From positions 1 to 13,036 of the forward strand of contig JAHIYL010000170.1 of assembly GCA_018815145.1 (NCBI GenBank): DNA of 13,036 nt, written 5' to 3'. Under the pieces are notes generated by a model. The model searched no databases. It saw only the letters and a list, made by a program, of their open reading frames with translations, and had not been told where the DNA came from. The first letter of the stretch is position 1. Each line of letters begins with the position of its first letter. Shown here piece by piece: positions 7,132 to 13,036 of the stretch. A program made the translations under genes and the position numbers. This DNA comes from Nanobdellota archaeon (GTDB lineage Archaea; Nanobdellota; Nanobdellia; Woesearchaeales; GW2011-AR15).

Positions 7132-7650
7132 TCAGGGCATTCTTTTCAGCTGCAGGACTTCATAATCTTCCTCATCTTCAAGCGGCAGTTCTTCCTCAAT
7201 TATCTCAACCTCATTGACCTTTTCATTGTTGAAGACCGGCTCTGCAAATGACTTTATCATAGAATATGTTGTCTCCAGCTTTTCATCAGCAACTTTTTTT
7301 GGAGTCCATTCAAAATTTATTCCATCACCTTCTTTTCTTGGGATTATATTTATAAAAAAATGAGGCAGATCCTGCCCAGCTGTTGTTCCGTTGTTCACGA
7401 TTATATTGGTTCCTGAAAGGCCCATGGTATCAAACATAGCAGCTGAAATCTTATTTGCAGCTGAAAATACAATGCCGCATGTCTTGTCAGGGACTTCCTC
7501 AAGTATCGGATAGTGTTCCTTTGTGATGAGCATGGCATGCCCCGGAACAACAGGATTCTCATGCAGGATTGCAAAACAGATATCATCCTCATAGATCACT
7601 CTGAATTCCTTCTTGTTCTCAAGTATTTTGCATACATCGCAGTCTGTCAT
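7132..7650 (-). CDS. HIT-fold protein lacking the catalytic histidine (second gene of pair)
   Basis: A 172-residue HIT (histidine triad) protein. It has an N-terminal CxxC (Cys4, Cys7) as in zinc-carrying HIT proteins, then a fold core with NPVVPGHAM (32-40), NNGTTAGQ (86-93) and a motif region PHFFINIIPR (96-105). The usual motif is H-x-H-x-H. Here the first His (97) remains, the middle nucleophile is Phe99 and the third is Asn101. HIT enzymes transfer or hydrolyse nucleotides through a covalent bond to the middle His, so this copy is probably not a hydrolase but could still bind nucleotides. The C-terminus (about 140-168) is acidic. It is the second gene of an operon with a paralogue and has a partial Shine-Dalgarno-like AGGT about six bases before the ATG. 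Confidence 0.9.
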   Translation of the reverse strand: MTDCDVCKILENKKEFRVIYEDDICFAILHENPVVPGHAMLITKEHYPILEEVPDKTCGIVFSAANKISAAMFDTMGLSGTNIIVNNGTTAGQDLPHFFINIIPRKEGDGINFEWTPKKVADEKLETTYSMIKSFAEPVFNNEKVNEVEIIEEELPLEDEEDYEVLQLKRMP

Positions 7651-7692
7651 CTTAACCTGTGAATAGATTTGCTATAGTATCAATATCTATCT

Positions 7693-7733
7693 CATCATTA
7701 TCATTATCATTATCAATCATTATCATTATCATC
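7693..7733. repeat. ATCATT/GATAAT microsatellite with one broken unit
   Basis: Tandem ATCATT-type units (minus strand GATAAT, coding Asp-Asn) run through the 3' end of the larger HIT gene. One junction, TATCAATCATTA around 7711-7722, is out of register: it equals one extra base or two missing bases relative to a perfect array. That break puts a TGA stop at 7713-7715 in the HIT frame. Confidence 0.8.
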
Positions 7734-8606
7734 TGATTTTTTCTCCGAGGCAGCATGTGCTTCATCTTCATGACCGGATCCTTCATCACTCTCAGCATCC
7801 TGTTTCCATTCCTCATCATCAGCCACACCATCATCTTCTGTCACTTCATCTGTATCTTCAGGCTTTTTTTTGCCCCTTGACTTTCCATTTCCATGCTCAA
7901 TATTTGCCAGCTCTTCAAGATCAAGGTCCACTTCTTCCGAAACATCGTCAGGCAATGCATCTTCCTCCTCTGCAACAACGATCTTTTCTTTGGAAAAACC
8001 AGGATTGACAGAAGATGGAGAAAGCGTCTCAATTTGCGGTATCAATTCTGCAATCTCCGGCTTGCTGTTTTCATCCTCAATCTCATCTGAGACATTGGAA
8101 TCATCACTATGCTCAATCATCATAGATCCTTGTTTGGTCCCTAATCTAGAACTTATCTTATTGGCAATATCATCAAGCAGTTTTTCATCAACATTTGATT
8201 TCCTGATGCCAAAAAGTCCGTCCCCCTCAACCCTTGGTATGACGTGAATCATGAAGTGGGGTGCCTTCTGGCCTGCATACTGGCCATTCGCAACAAATAT
8301 AGTTGTACCTTTCAGGCCAAGACCTTTCAGAAGGCTGTGTGAAGACTTTTTTGCCAAGATGAAAAGATGGTCAATCTCAGTTTCAGGTATCTGAGGCATT
8401 ATCTGGTAGTGCTTTTTTGGAAGCACAAGCACATGCCCTTCATTTGCAGGATTGATATCAAGTATCACTATCCCTATCTCATCCTCAAACACTTTTTTAG
8501 AAGGTATCTCACCAGAGATTATCTTGCAGAAGATGCACTGCTGTTTCTGCGCCTCTATGATTTGTTCAGGGTTCATTGATGATGTGTCAATTGCAGGTTC
8601 AGACAT
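7713..8606 (-). CDS. HIT-fold protein with long acidic tail, probably frameshifted at its 3' end
   Basis: A 297-residue protein as read. An N-terminal extension leads to CIFC (24-27), then a HIT core with NPANEGHVLVLPKKHY (52-67), NGQYAGQ (107-113) and the motif PHFMIHVIPR (116-125). First and third His (117, 121) remain; the middle nucleophilic His is Met119. Nucleotide binding is plausible; hydrolysis by the usual covalent route is not. Residues about 166-297 are a disordered, strongly acidic tail. The reading frame stops inside a microsatellite. In the next frame the acidic sequence continues (DNDNDNDEIDIDTIANLFTG) to a TAA at 7652-7654, one base before the next gene's ATG. The ancestral gene therefore probably spanned 7652-8606, about 317-318 residues. 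This is a real frameshift or a sequencing or assembly error. A TATA-like box 27 bases upstream of the ATG supports the start. Confidence 0.9.
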   Translation of the reverse strand: MSEPAIDTSSMNPEQIIEAQKQQCIFCKIISGEIPSKKVFEDEIGIVILDINPANEGHVLVLPKKHYQIMPQIPETEIDHLFILAKKSSHSLLKGLGLKGTTIFVANGQYAGQKAPHFMIHVIPRVEGDGLFGIRKSNVDEKLLDDIANKISSRLGTKQGSMMIEHSDDSNVSDEIEDENSKPEIAELIPQIETLSPSSVNPGFSKEKIVVAEEEDALPDDVSEEVDLDLEELANIEHGNGKSRGKKKPEDTDEVTEDDGVADDEEWKQDAESDEGSGHEDEAHAASEKKSDDNDND

Positions 8607-8629
8607 AGAACTTGTGATAGGTTATGCGT

Positions 8630-8637
8630 TTTAAATA
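8630..8637 (-). promoter_or_regulatory. TATA box for the HIT operon
   Basis: On the minus strand the box reads TATTTAAA, centred 27 bases before the ATG at 8606, giving a leaderless transcript. The ten bases TTTTCCAAAA (8640-8649) lie two bases upstream, in the same arrangement as before the 1228 aa lipoprotein gene. Confidence 0.6.
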
Positions 8638-8729
8638 ATTTTTGGAAAAGGAAGGGATAAACAATTGATGGTCAATCCATAAGCTTTTTGTATATTAATT
8701 ACCACTAACTAATAATAAAAACAATTAAA

Positions 8730-8737
8730 TTTATAAA
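8730..8737 (+). promoter_or_regulatory. TATA box for the CxxCxxC protein gene
   Basis: TTTATAAA preceded by an A-rich stretch, centred 27-28 bases before the ATG at 8762, again predicting a leaderless transcript. It faces away from the HIT operon promoter about 100 bases to its left. I see nothing else in the interval between them. Confidence 0.6.
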
Positions 8738-8761
8738 TACTGCGGGATTCAAAGTGTTAAA

Positions 8762-9256
8762 ATGTCAGATTATTGCACAACCTGCACAGGCTGCAGTGCA
8801 TCTTATAGTGTGAATTCAGCAACACCCAGGATGAACTACAGTCCATCTTCCACTTCTGTTGCAGCAAGCTACACTCTTTCAAATTTCCGGGTGCCTTCTT
8901 CCTATGGACAGGCATCAACCACAGTGTCACCAAAGTATTCTGGTAATTACTCTGTAAAATCTATCACATCGGTTGGACCACCAAGTGCGAACAAAGATGA
9001 TGAGAATGACATCATAACTGTCCCACAAAATAAGATTGAAGTGATTGCACCGGGCAGGATCAGAAAAGATATCCCACTGGAAGCAATACAACGGGACGAA
9101 TTCATGAAGAAGCCTGAACTCAGGGAACATATGCCCATCAATGAGATTGAACGTGCTATTGCCGGCATCCAGGAGATTGAGATCTATGAGATGCTCGAAG
9201 AAGTGACATACAAGAAAAGAGTCAGGAAGCGAGTCATCAGGATGAAAGAACAATGA
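8762..9256 (+). CDS. Unrecognised protein with CxxCxxC start and charged C-terminus
   Basis: A 164-residue protein of no family I recognise. Cys5, Cys8 and Cys11 form a tight CTTCTGC cluster at the very N-terminus, suitable for metal binding or modification; there are no other cysteines. Residues about 12-75 are rich in Ser, Tyr, Thr and Pro and look disordered. Residues about 85-164 look folded or helical, with a PINEIERAIAGIQEIEIYEML segment in two parts around 125-145, ending in a basic run (KKRVRKRVIR, 152-161). There is no signal peptide or membrane segment. A TATA box 27 bases upstream supports the ATG. It sits 111 bases before smc on the same strand, but smc has its own possible promoter, so joint function is not implied. 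Confidence 0.75.
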   Translation: MSDYCTTCTGCSASYSVNSATPRMNYSPSSTSVAASYTLSNFRVPSSYGQASTTVSPKYSGNYSVKSITSVGPPSANKDDENDIITVPQNKIEVIAPGRIRKDIPLEAIQRDEFMKKPELREHMPINEIERAIAGIQEIEIYEMLEEVTYKKRVRKRVIRMKEQ

Positions 9257-9302
9257 GTTAATTCTATTCCAGTTTGATTTATTTATTACCACCAACCAAA
9301 AC

Positions 9303-9310
9303 TTTTATTA
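9303..9310 (+). promoter_or_regulatory. Possible TATA-like box for smc
   Basis: TTTTATTA centred about 61 bases before the smc start. It would place the transcript start near 9333 and leave a leader of about 34 bases, unlike the leaderless genes around it. The leader contains AGGGG (9354-9358) nine bases before the TTG, a plausible though imperfect ribosome-binding site that fits a non-ATG start. Confidence 0.35.
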
Positions 9311-9367
9311 ACTAGTTCTGAAGAAAACTATGTAGATAATTGAGATTTTAAAAAGGGGCTACTAAAT

Positions 9368-12300
9368 TTGACTAGAATTAACAAACTTGTGCTGCAGGGG
9401 TTCAAATCATTTGCCAAAAAGACTGAGATTCCTTTTGGGCCGAAATTCAATTGCGTCCTTGGGCCGAATGGTTCAGGAAAATCAAATATCCTTGATGCCA
9501 TATGTTTTGTTCTCGGAAAGACTTCTTCAAAATCACTGAGAGCTGAAAAGAGCGCCAATCTGATATATAATGGAGGCAAAGCAAAGAATCCTTCCAAAGA
9601 AGCATTGGTCTCCATTTCATTTGATAATTCTGACAGGATATTTCCTATAGATGCTAAAGAGATTGTCATCGCAAGAATAGTAAAAGGGAGCGGTGCCAGC
9701 GTATACAAGATCAATGAAAAAAAAGTCACAAGAAATGATGTTGTTGAACTTCTTTCGACTGCTGCTATCAATCCGGACGGATATAATATTATCCTGCAGG
9801 GAGATATCACTCAGCTGGTGGAGATGAGTCCAAAAGAAAGGAGAGGACTTGTTGAAGAGATTGCAGGTATCGGCATATATGAAGAAAAAAAACAGAAAGC
9901 AATGAACGAACTTTCAAAAGTAGAAGAGCATCTGAAAGAAGCAGATATAATCCTTGCTGAAAGGCAGACATATCTGAGAGAGCTCAAAAAGGAAAGGAAT
10001 CAGGCTTTGAAATTCAAGGAACTTGATGATAATATCAAGAGGAACAAAGCAACTGTGCTGGATATCAATATCAGGAAGAAACAGGAGAAAAAACAGGGTT
10101 TTGAGGCTCAGATAAAGACAACAGAGGATGCCATATCAAAAATCGCCTCAGAAATCGCTGACATCAAAAAACAGATTGAAGACAAAAAAGAAAAGATAAA
10201 AGAAATCAACAGGGAGATTGAAGATAAAGGAGATAAGGATCAGGTAAGGATCCAGAAGGAGATAGAGGAACTGCGGATCCAGATTGCCACGCATAAATCC
10301 AGGATCCAGAGCTGCGAGACTGAACTTGAAAGGATTCAGCAGAGAAAATCTCAGCTAAGCGAATCAAAGACAGAACTGGATGAGAAGATAAAGAGGCTTA
10401 AGCTTGAAAAAGAGACAATAATATCCGGCATCTCAGAAAAGAAAAGACTCTCTGACCAGCTAGAAGCAAAGATTGCAAAATTCAAGCAGAAGAACAAGAT
10501 GGGCGATGAAGGCAATATCGAGCAGGAGATTGCTGACATAGATAAGGAAGCTGAAAAAAAGCAGGTAGAGATACAGGCCATAAGAGAGGAACAGCAGAAT
10601 TTCCTGAGAGAAAAGGATAGGATTGAGTATCAGATCCAGACAGCGGATGATAAGATCGAAAAAGTCCTCTCAGTTGAAAAAGAGAATCTTACTGAACTGA
10701 AGAGACTCAAGCAGATAAAGCAGGAATTCAAAAAAGCAACTCTGGATCTCACACAAAGGCTCAATACTGATTCAAGCCTTTCATCTCAGATAGGCAATGC
10801 AAGGGCAAGGGCAATCAAGCTTGCGGAAGAGATAGGAAAACTTACTGCCCGACATGCGAGCATGGTCGAAAAAGCCTCAGTTGACATTGCAATCAAGAAG
10901 ATAATTGAGCAAAAGAATAAGATAAAAGGCATACATGGCATTGTTTCTGAACTTGGAGAAGTATCATCAAGATTCAACACGGCTCTTGGCATTGCCGCAG
11001 GTCCAAAACTGAAATCAATTGTTGTTGATACAGATAAGACTGCTGCTGAATGCATAAAATACCTGAAGCAGAACAAGCTAGGCTCAGCAACATTCCTGCC
11101 GCTGAACAAGATACGGGGTGTAAATATAAATCCTGATATCAGACAGATCGCAAAGCAGGGAGGAGTCCATGGCCTGGCAATAGATCTGGTCAAATATGAT
11201 TCAAGATTCAAGAATGTTTTTTCCTATGTGTTTGGTGCTACCCTTGTTGTTGAGACGATTGATACTGCCCGTACAATAGGCATCGGAAGGGCACGTATGG
11301 TCAGTCTTGATGGTGATATGGCTGAACTCTCGGGTGCGATGAGAGGAGGATTCAGGAACAAGAAGGCTGAGATGGGTTTCCAGGAGAAAGAAGTAAAATC
11401 AGGCCTTGATAATCTGGAAAAAGAAGAAGCAGATACCAGGATGATAATCAACACTCTTGAAAAGAAAAAACAGGAAAATGAAGATGCAATATCAACACTA
11501 AGGGAACTCAAGGCTAATCTGGAAGCTGATATAATCAAGATAGAAAAATCCCTTCATCTTGAATCTGATGATCTTGAGATATCAAAAAAATTAAAAGATG
11601 AGCTCAAGGAAAGGCTGAAAGAGATCGAGAAGGGCCTTGATTCAGTACAGGACAAGGTTTCAGGCTCAAACAGAGAGCTTGCCGGGCTTAAGATAAAAAG
11701 ACAGGCACTGAGAGAAAAAATCTCTGCTCTCAAGAATCCGCTCTTGATTGCTGAACTGAATACTTTTGAGCAGAAAAAGATGGAACTGAGAGAGGAAGTT
11801 ATCAAATCAGATTCAAATGTCAAGAACATCGATATCCAGATAACGACGATCATGCTGCCTGAACTGGGAAATACTGACAAGATCCTAAAGCAGCATACTA
11901 AAGAATATGAAGCATTCAAGCAGGAGATAGATGAACTTACAAAAAAGATTAAAGATCAGGAAAAGGACCTGGCTGTCAAGGATAAGAGCCAAAAGGAATT
12001 CTACACTAAATTCAAGGCACTCTTCAAGACAAGGGATGGTTTTTCTGAAGAAGTATCTGAACTGGAAAAAGAATTATTCAAAAAAGAAGAAGCAAGAAGG
12101 GAGAAGGAGCAGAAGAAAAACATCGTGTCTTTAGAGAATGCAAGAATCTCTGCAGAACTTTCAGGTCTCTTGGAAGAATTCAAGGAATTTGAAGGAGTGA
12201 AAATTTTTGATGATAAGGATGAAGAAAAGATAAAAAAAGAGATCTGGCAGTTCGAAAAGATGAGGCAGGACATCGGTGCTGTCAATATGAGGGCGCTTGA

Positions 12301-12862
12301 GATCTATGACAAGGTCGAAGCTGAATATAATGGCATAATCGACAAAAAAGAAAAATTATCAAAAGAGAGGGAAGATGTCCTTCTCATGATGAATGAGATA
12401 GAATCAAAGAAAAAAGAGCTTTTCATGAAGACATATGATGCTCTCACAGACCATTTCAAGAACATATTCTCACAGCTTTCCACAAAGGGAGATGCTTTCC
12501 TTGAGCTTGAAGATCCGGAGACAGTATTTGAAGGCGGCCTATTGATCAAGGTCAGGCTGAGCGGCAAGAAATTCCTTGATATCAGGAGCCTTTCCGGCGG
12601 GGAAAAGACAATGACTGCTCTTGCATTCCTATATGCGGTGCAAGAGTTCCAGCCAGCTTCATTCTATATATTGGATGAGGTTGATGCTGCCCTTGACAAA
12701 AGAAATTCTGAGAGGCTGGCAACTCTGGTCAGGAAATACACTGCCAATGCACAATATATAATAATCTCGCATAATGATGGTGTCATTGCTGAAGCTGATA
12801 ATCTGTATGGTATCTCAATGGACCAGCACGGGATAAGCAAGGTCGTTAGCTTGAGGATATGA
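9368..12862 (+). CDS. smc: Chromosome segregation ATPase SMC
   Basis: A 1164-residue SMC, full length for archaeal and bacterial members. The N-terminal ATPase half has Walker A GPNGSGKS (32-39) and the Q-loop ILQGD (142-146). A long coiled coil runs from about 170 to 510, a hinge domain from about 520 to 665 (ending in a glycine-rich LSGAMRGG), and a returning coil to about 1010. The C-terminal half has the ABC signature LSGGE (1075-1079), Walker B FYILDE (1099-1104) and a switch histidine in ISHND near 1138. No key residue is missing. Two such chains dimerise at the hinge and use ATP to organise and separate DNA. The start is TTG at 9368; it gives the TRINKLVLQGFKSF beginning typical of the family, and no better ATG lies upstream. 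No kleisin (scpA/scpB) gene is in the window. Confidence 0.97.
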   Translation: MTRINKLVLQGFKSFAKKTEIPFGPKFNCVLGPNGSGKSNILDAICFVLGKTSSKSLRAEKSANLIYNGGKAKNPSKEALVSISFDNSDRIFPIDAKEIVIARIVKGSGASVYKINEKKVTRNDVVELLSTAAINPDGYNIILQGDITQLVEMSPKERRGLVEEIAGIGIYEEKKQKAMNELSKVEEHLKEADIILAERQTYLRELKKERNQALKFKELDDNIKRNKATVLDINIRKKQEKKQGFEAQIKTTEDAISKIASEIADIKKQIEDKKEKIKEINREIEDKGDKDQVRIQKEIEELRIQIATHKSRIQSCETELERIQQRKSQLSESKTELDEKIKRLKLEKETIISGISEKKRLSDQLEAKIAKFKQKNKMGDEGNIEQEIADIDKEAEKKQVEIQAIREEQQNFLREKDRIEYQIQTADDKIEKVLSVEKENLTELKRLKQIKQEFKKATLDLTQRLNTDSSLSSQIGNARARAIKLAEEIGKLTARHASMVEKASVDIAIKKIIEQKNKIKGIHGIVSELGEVSSRFNTALGIAAGPKLKSIVVDTDKTAAECIKYLKQNKLGSATFLPLNKIRGVNINPDIRQIAKQGGVHGLAIDLVKYDSRFKNVFSYVFGATLVVETIDTARTIGIGRARMVSLDGDMAELSGAMRGGFRNKKAEMGFQEKEVKSGLDNLEKEEADTRMIINTLEKKKQENEDAISTLRELKANLEADIIKIEKSLHLESDDLEISKKLKDELKERLKEIEKGLDSVQDKVSGSNRELAGLKIKRQALREKISALKNPLLIAELNTFEQKKMELREEVIKSDSNVKNIDIQITTIMLPELGNTDKILKQHTKEYEAFKQEIDELTKKIKDQEKDLAVKDKSQKEFYTKFKALFKTRDGFSEEVSELEKELFKKEEARREKEQKKNIVSLENARISAELSGLLEEFKEFEGVKIFDDKDEEKIKKEIWQFEKMRQDIGAVNMRALEIYDKVEAEYNGIIDKKEKLSKEREDVLLMMNEIESKKKELFMKTYDALTDHFKNIFSQLSTKGDAFLELEDPETVFEGGLLIKVRLSGKKFLDIRSLSGGEKTMTALAFLYAVQEFQPASFYILDEVDAALDKRNSERLATLVRKYTANAQYIIISHNDGVIAEADNLYGISMDQHGISKVVSLRI

Positions 12863-12872
12863 TATTCTGAAT

Positions 12873-13036
12873 TTATTTTGGCAACAGATTCTCAGTATGA
12901 TATATTAAATCTACTATTCCTAATGCTTGTTCAATAGTTGCCGGATTCTCAGCTTTTCCCATAAAATAATCTCTGCAAACAGATAAATGCTTTCGTAAAG
13001 AGTCATCGTACAAATCCTCACTAATTATTGTTTCTC
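12873..13036 (-). CDS. Partial gene, C-terminal end, possibly a Gfo/Idh/MocA oxidoreductase
   Basis: The last 53 codons of a minus-strand gene that continues beyond the window; its TAA stop (12873-12875) lies ten bases from the smc stop, so the two genes converge. The tail has two amphipathic helices (around SLRKHLSVCRDYF and TIEQALGIVDLIYHTE) separated by GKAENP. This resembles the last helices of Gfo/Idh/MocA dehydrogenases, which end with a short proline-containing turn and a helix pair. The fragment has no diagnostic catalytic residue, so the family is a guess. The coding call rests on an open frame with protein-like composition. Confidence 0.55.
   Translation of the reverse strand, partial: ETIISEDLYDDSLRKHLSVCRDYFMGKAENPATIEQALGIVDLIYHTENLLPK

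Noticed and set aside
7693..7733. CRISPR array or short direct-repeat element
   Set aside because: The units are six bases with no spacers; this is a simple microsatellite within coding sequence.
7693..7733. Contingency-locus phase variation by repeat slippage
   Set aside because: Three- and six-base units keep the frame when gained or lost, so normal slippage would not switch the gene on and off. The observed break is a one- or two-base change.
7652..7834. Separate 60 aa minus-strand gene
   Set aside because: Its first two thirds are an out-of-frame shadow of the HIT acidic tail. Only the last part is protein-like, and it is better explained as the frameshifted end of the HIT gene.
7870..8247. 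Serine-rich plus-strand open frame of 125 codons
   Set aside because: It is the complement of the acidic and hydrophobic codons of the HIT gene, with no promoter and no recognisable domain.
10351..12567. Several minus-strand open frames inside smc
   Set aside because: All are Ser/Phe/Leu-rich shadows of Lys/Glu-rich coiled-coil coding sequence, which commonly leaves antisense frames open.
9368..12862. Rad50 or another coiled-coil ABC ATPase instead of SMC
   Set aside because: The middle of the coil carries a full globular SMC hinge rather than a CxxC zinc hook, and the length and the N-terminal TRINKLVLQGFKSF start fit SMC.

Overview
The window looks like a piece of an archaeal chromosome, most likely from a small-genome DPANN-type lineage such as Woesearchaeota. 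That lineage call is inference from style, not from a marker gene. The evidence is: TATA-like boxes centred about 27 bases upstream of start codons with almost no leader (leaderless genes), an archaeal type IV pilin-type N-terminus, an archaeal/bacterial-type SMC, and lipoprotein-like surface proteins. There are no rRNA or tRNA genes, no CRISPR array and no recognisable mobile element.

Layout. Bases 1-140 hold no convincing protein gene but carry a 63-base two-tier inverted repeat with a TATA-like box about 27 bases before it. Bases 141-6149 (minus strand) hold two large predicted lipoproteins. The first (1228 aa) joins an uncharacterised N-terminal domain to a long cysteine-rich repeat region. 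The second (743 aa) has three exact-period 48-residue six-cysteine repeats followed by a pentein (agmatine deiminase / peptidylarginine deiminase-like) domain. Divergently, bases 6244-7081 (plus) encode a pilin-like protein and a small three-helix membrane protein. Together these four genes form a cell-surface block.

Bases 7132-8606 (minus) hold a two-gene operon of HIT-fold proteins. Both have lost the middle, nucleophilic histidine of the HIT motif. The upstream one has a long acidic tail that ends early in a GATAAT-type microsatellite. Removing one base (or restoring two) would extend it by about 20 residues to a stop lying one base before the next gene. Bases 8762-9256 (plus) encode an unrecognised 164 aa protein with a CxxCxxC start. 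Bases 9368-12862 (plus) encode a full-length SMC ATPase starting at TTG. The last 164 bases hold the 3' end of a convergent gene, possibly of the Gfo/Idh/MocA oxidoreductase family.

How the genes relate. The smc gene is chromosome maintenance. The HIT pair probably binds nucleotides but may not hydrolyse them. The surface block is the accessory part: a probable guanidino-group enzyme homologue displayed outside the cell on a disulphide-rich stalk, next to a second, larger cysteine-rich surface protein. If there is a new system here, it is most likely that tandem lipoprotein pair.
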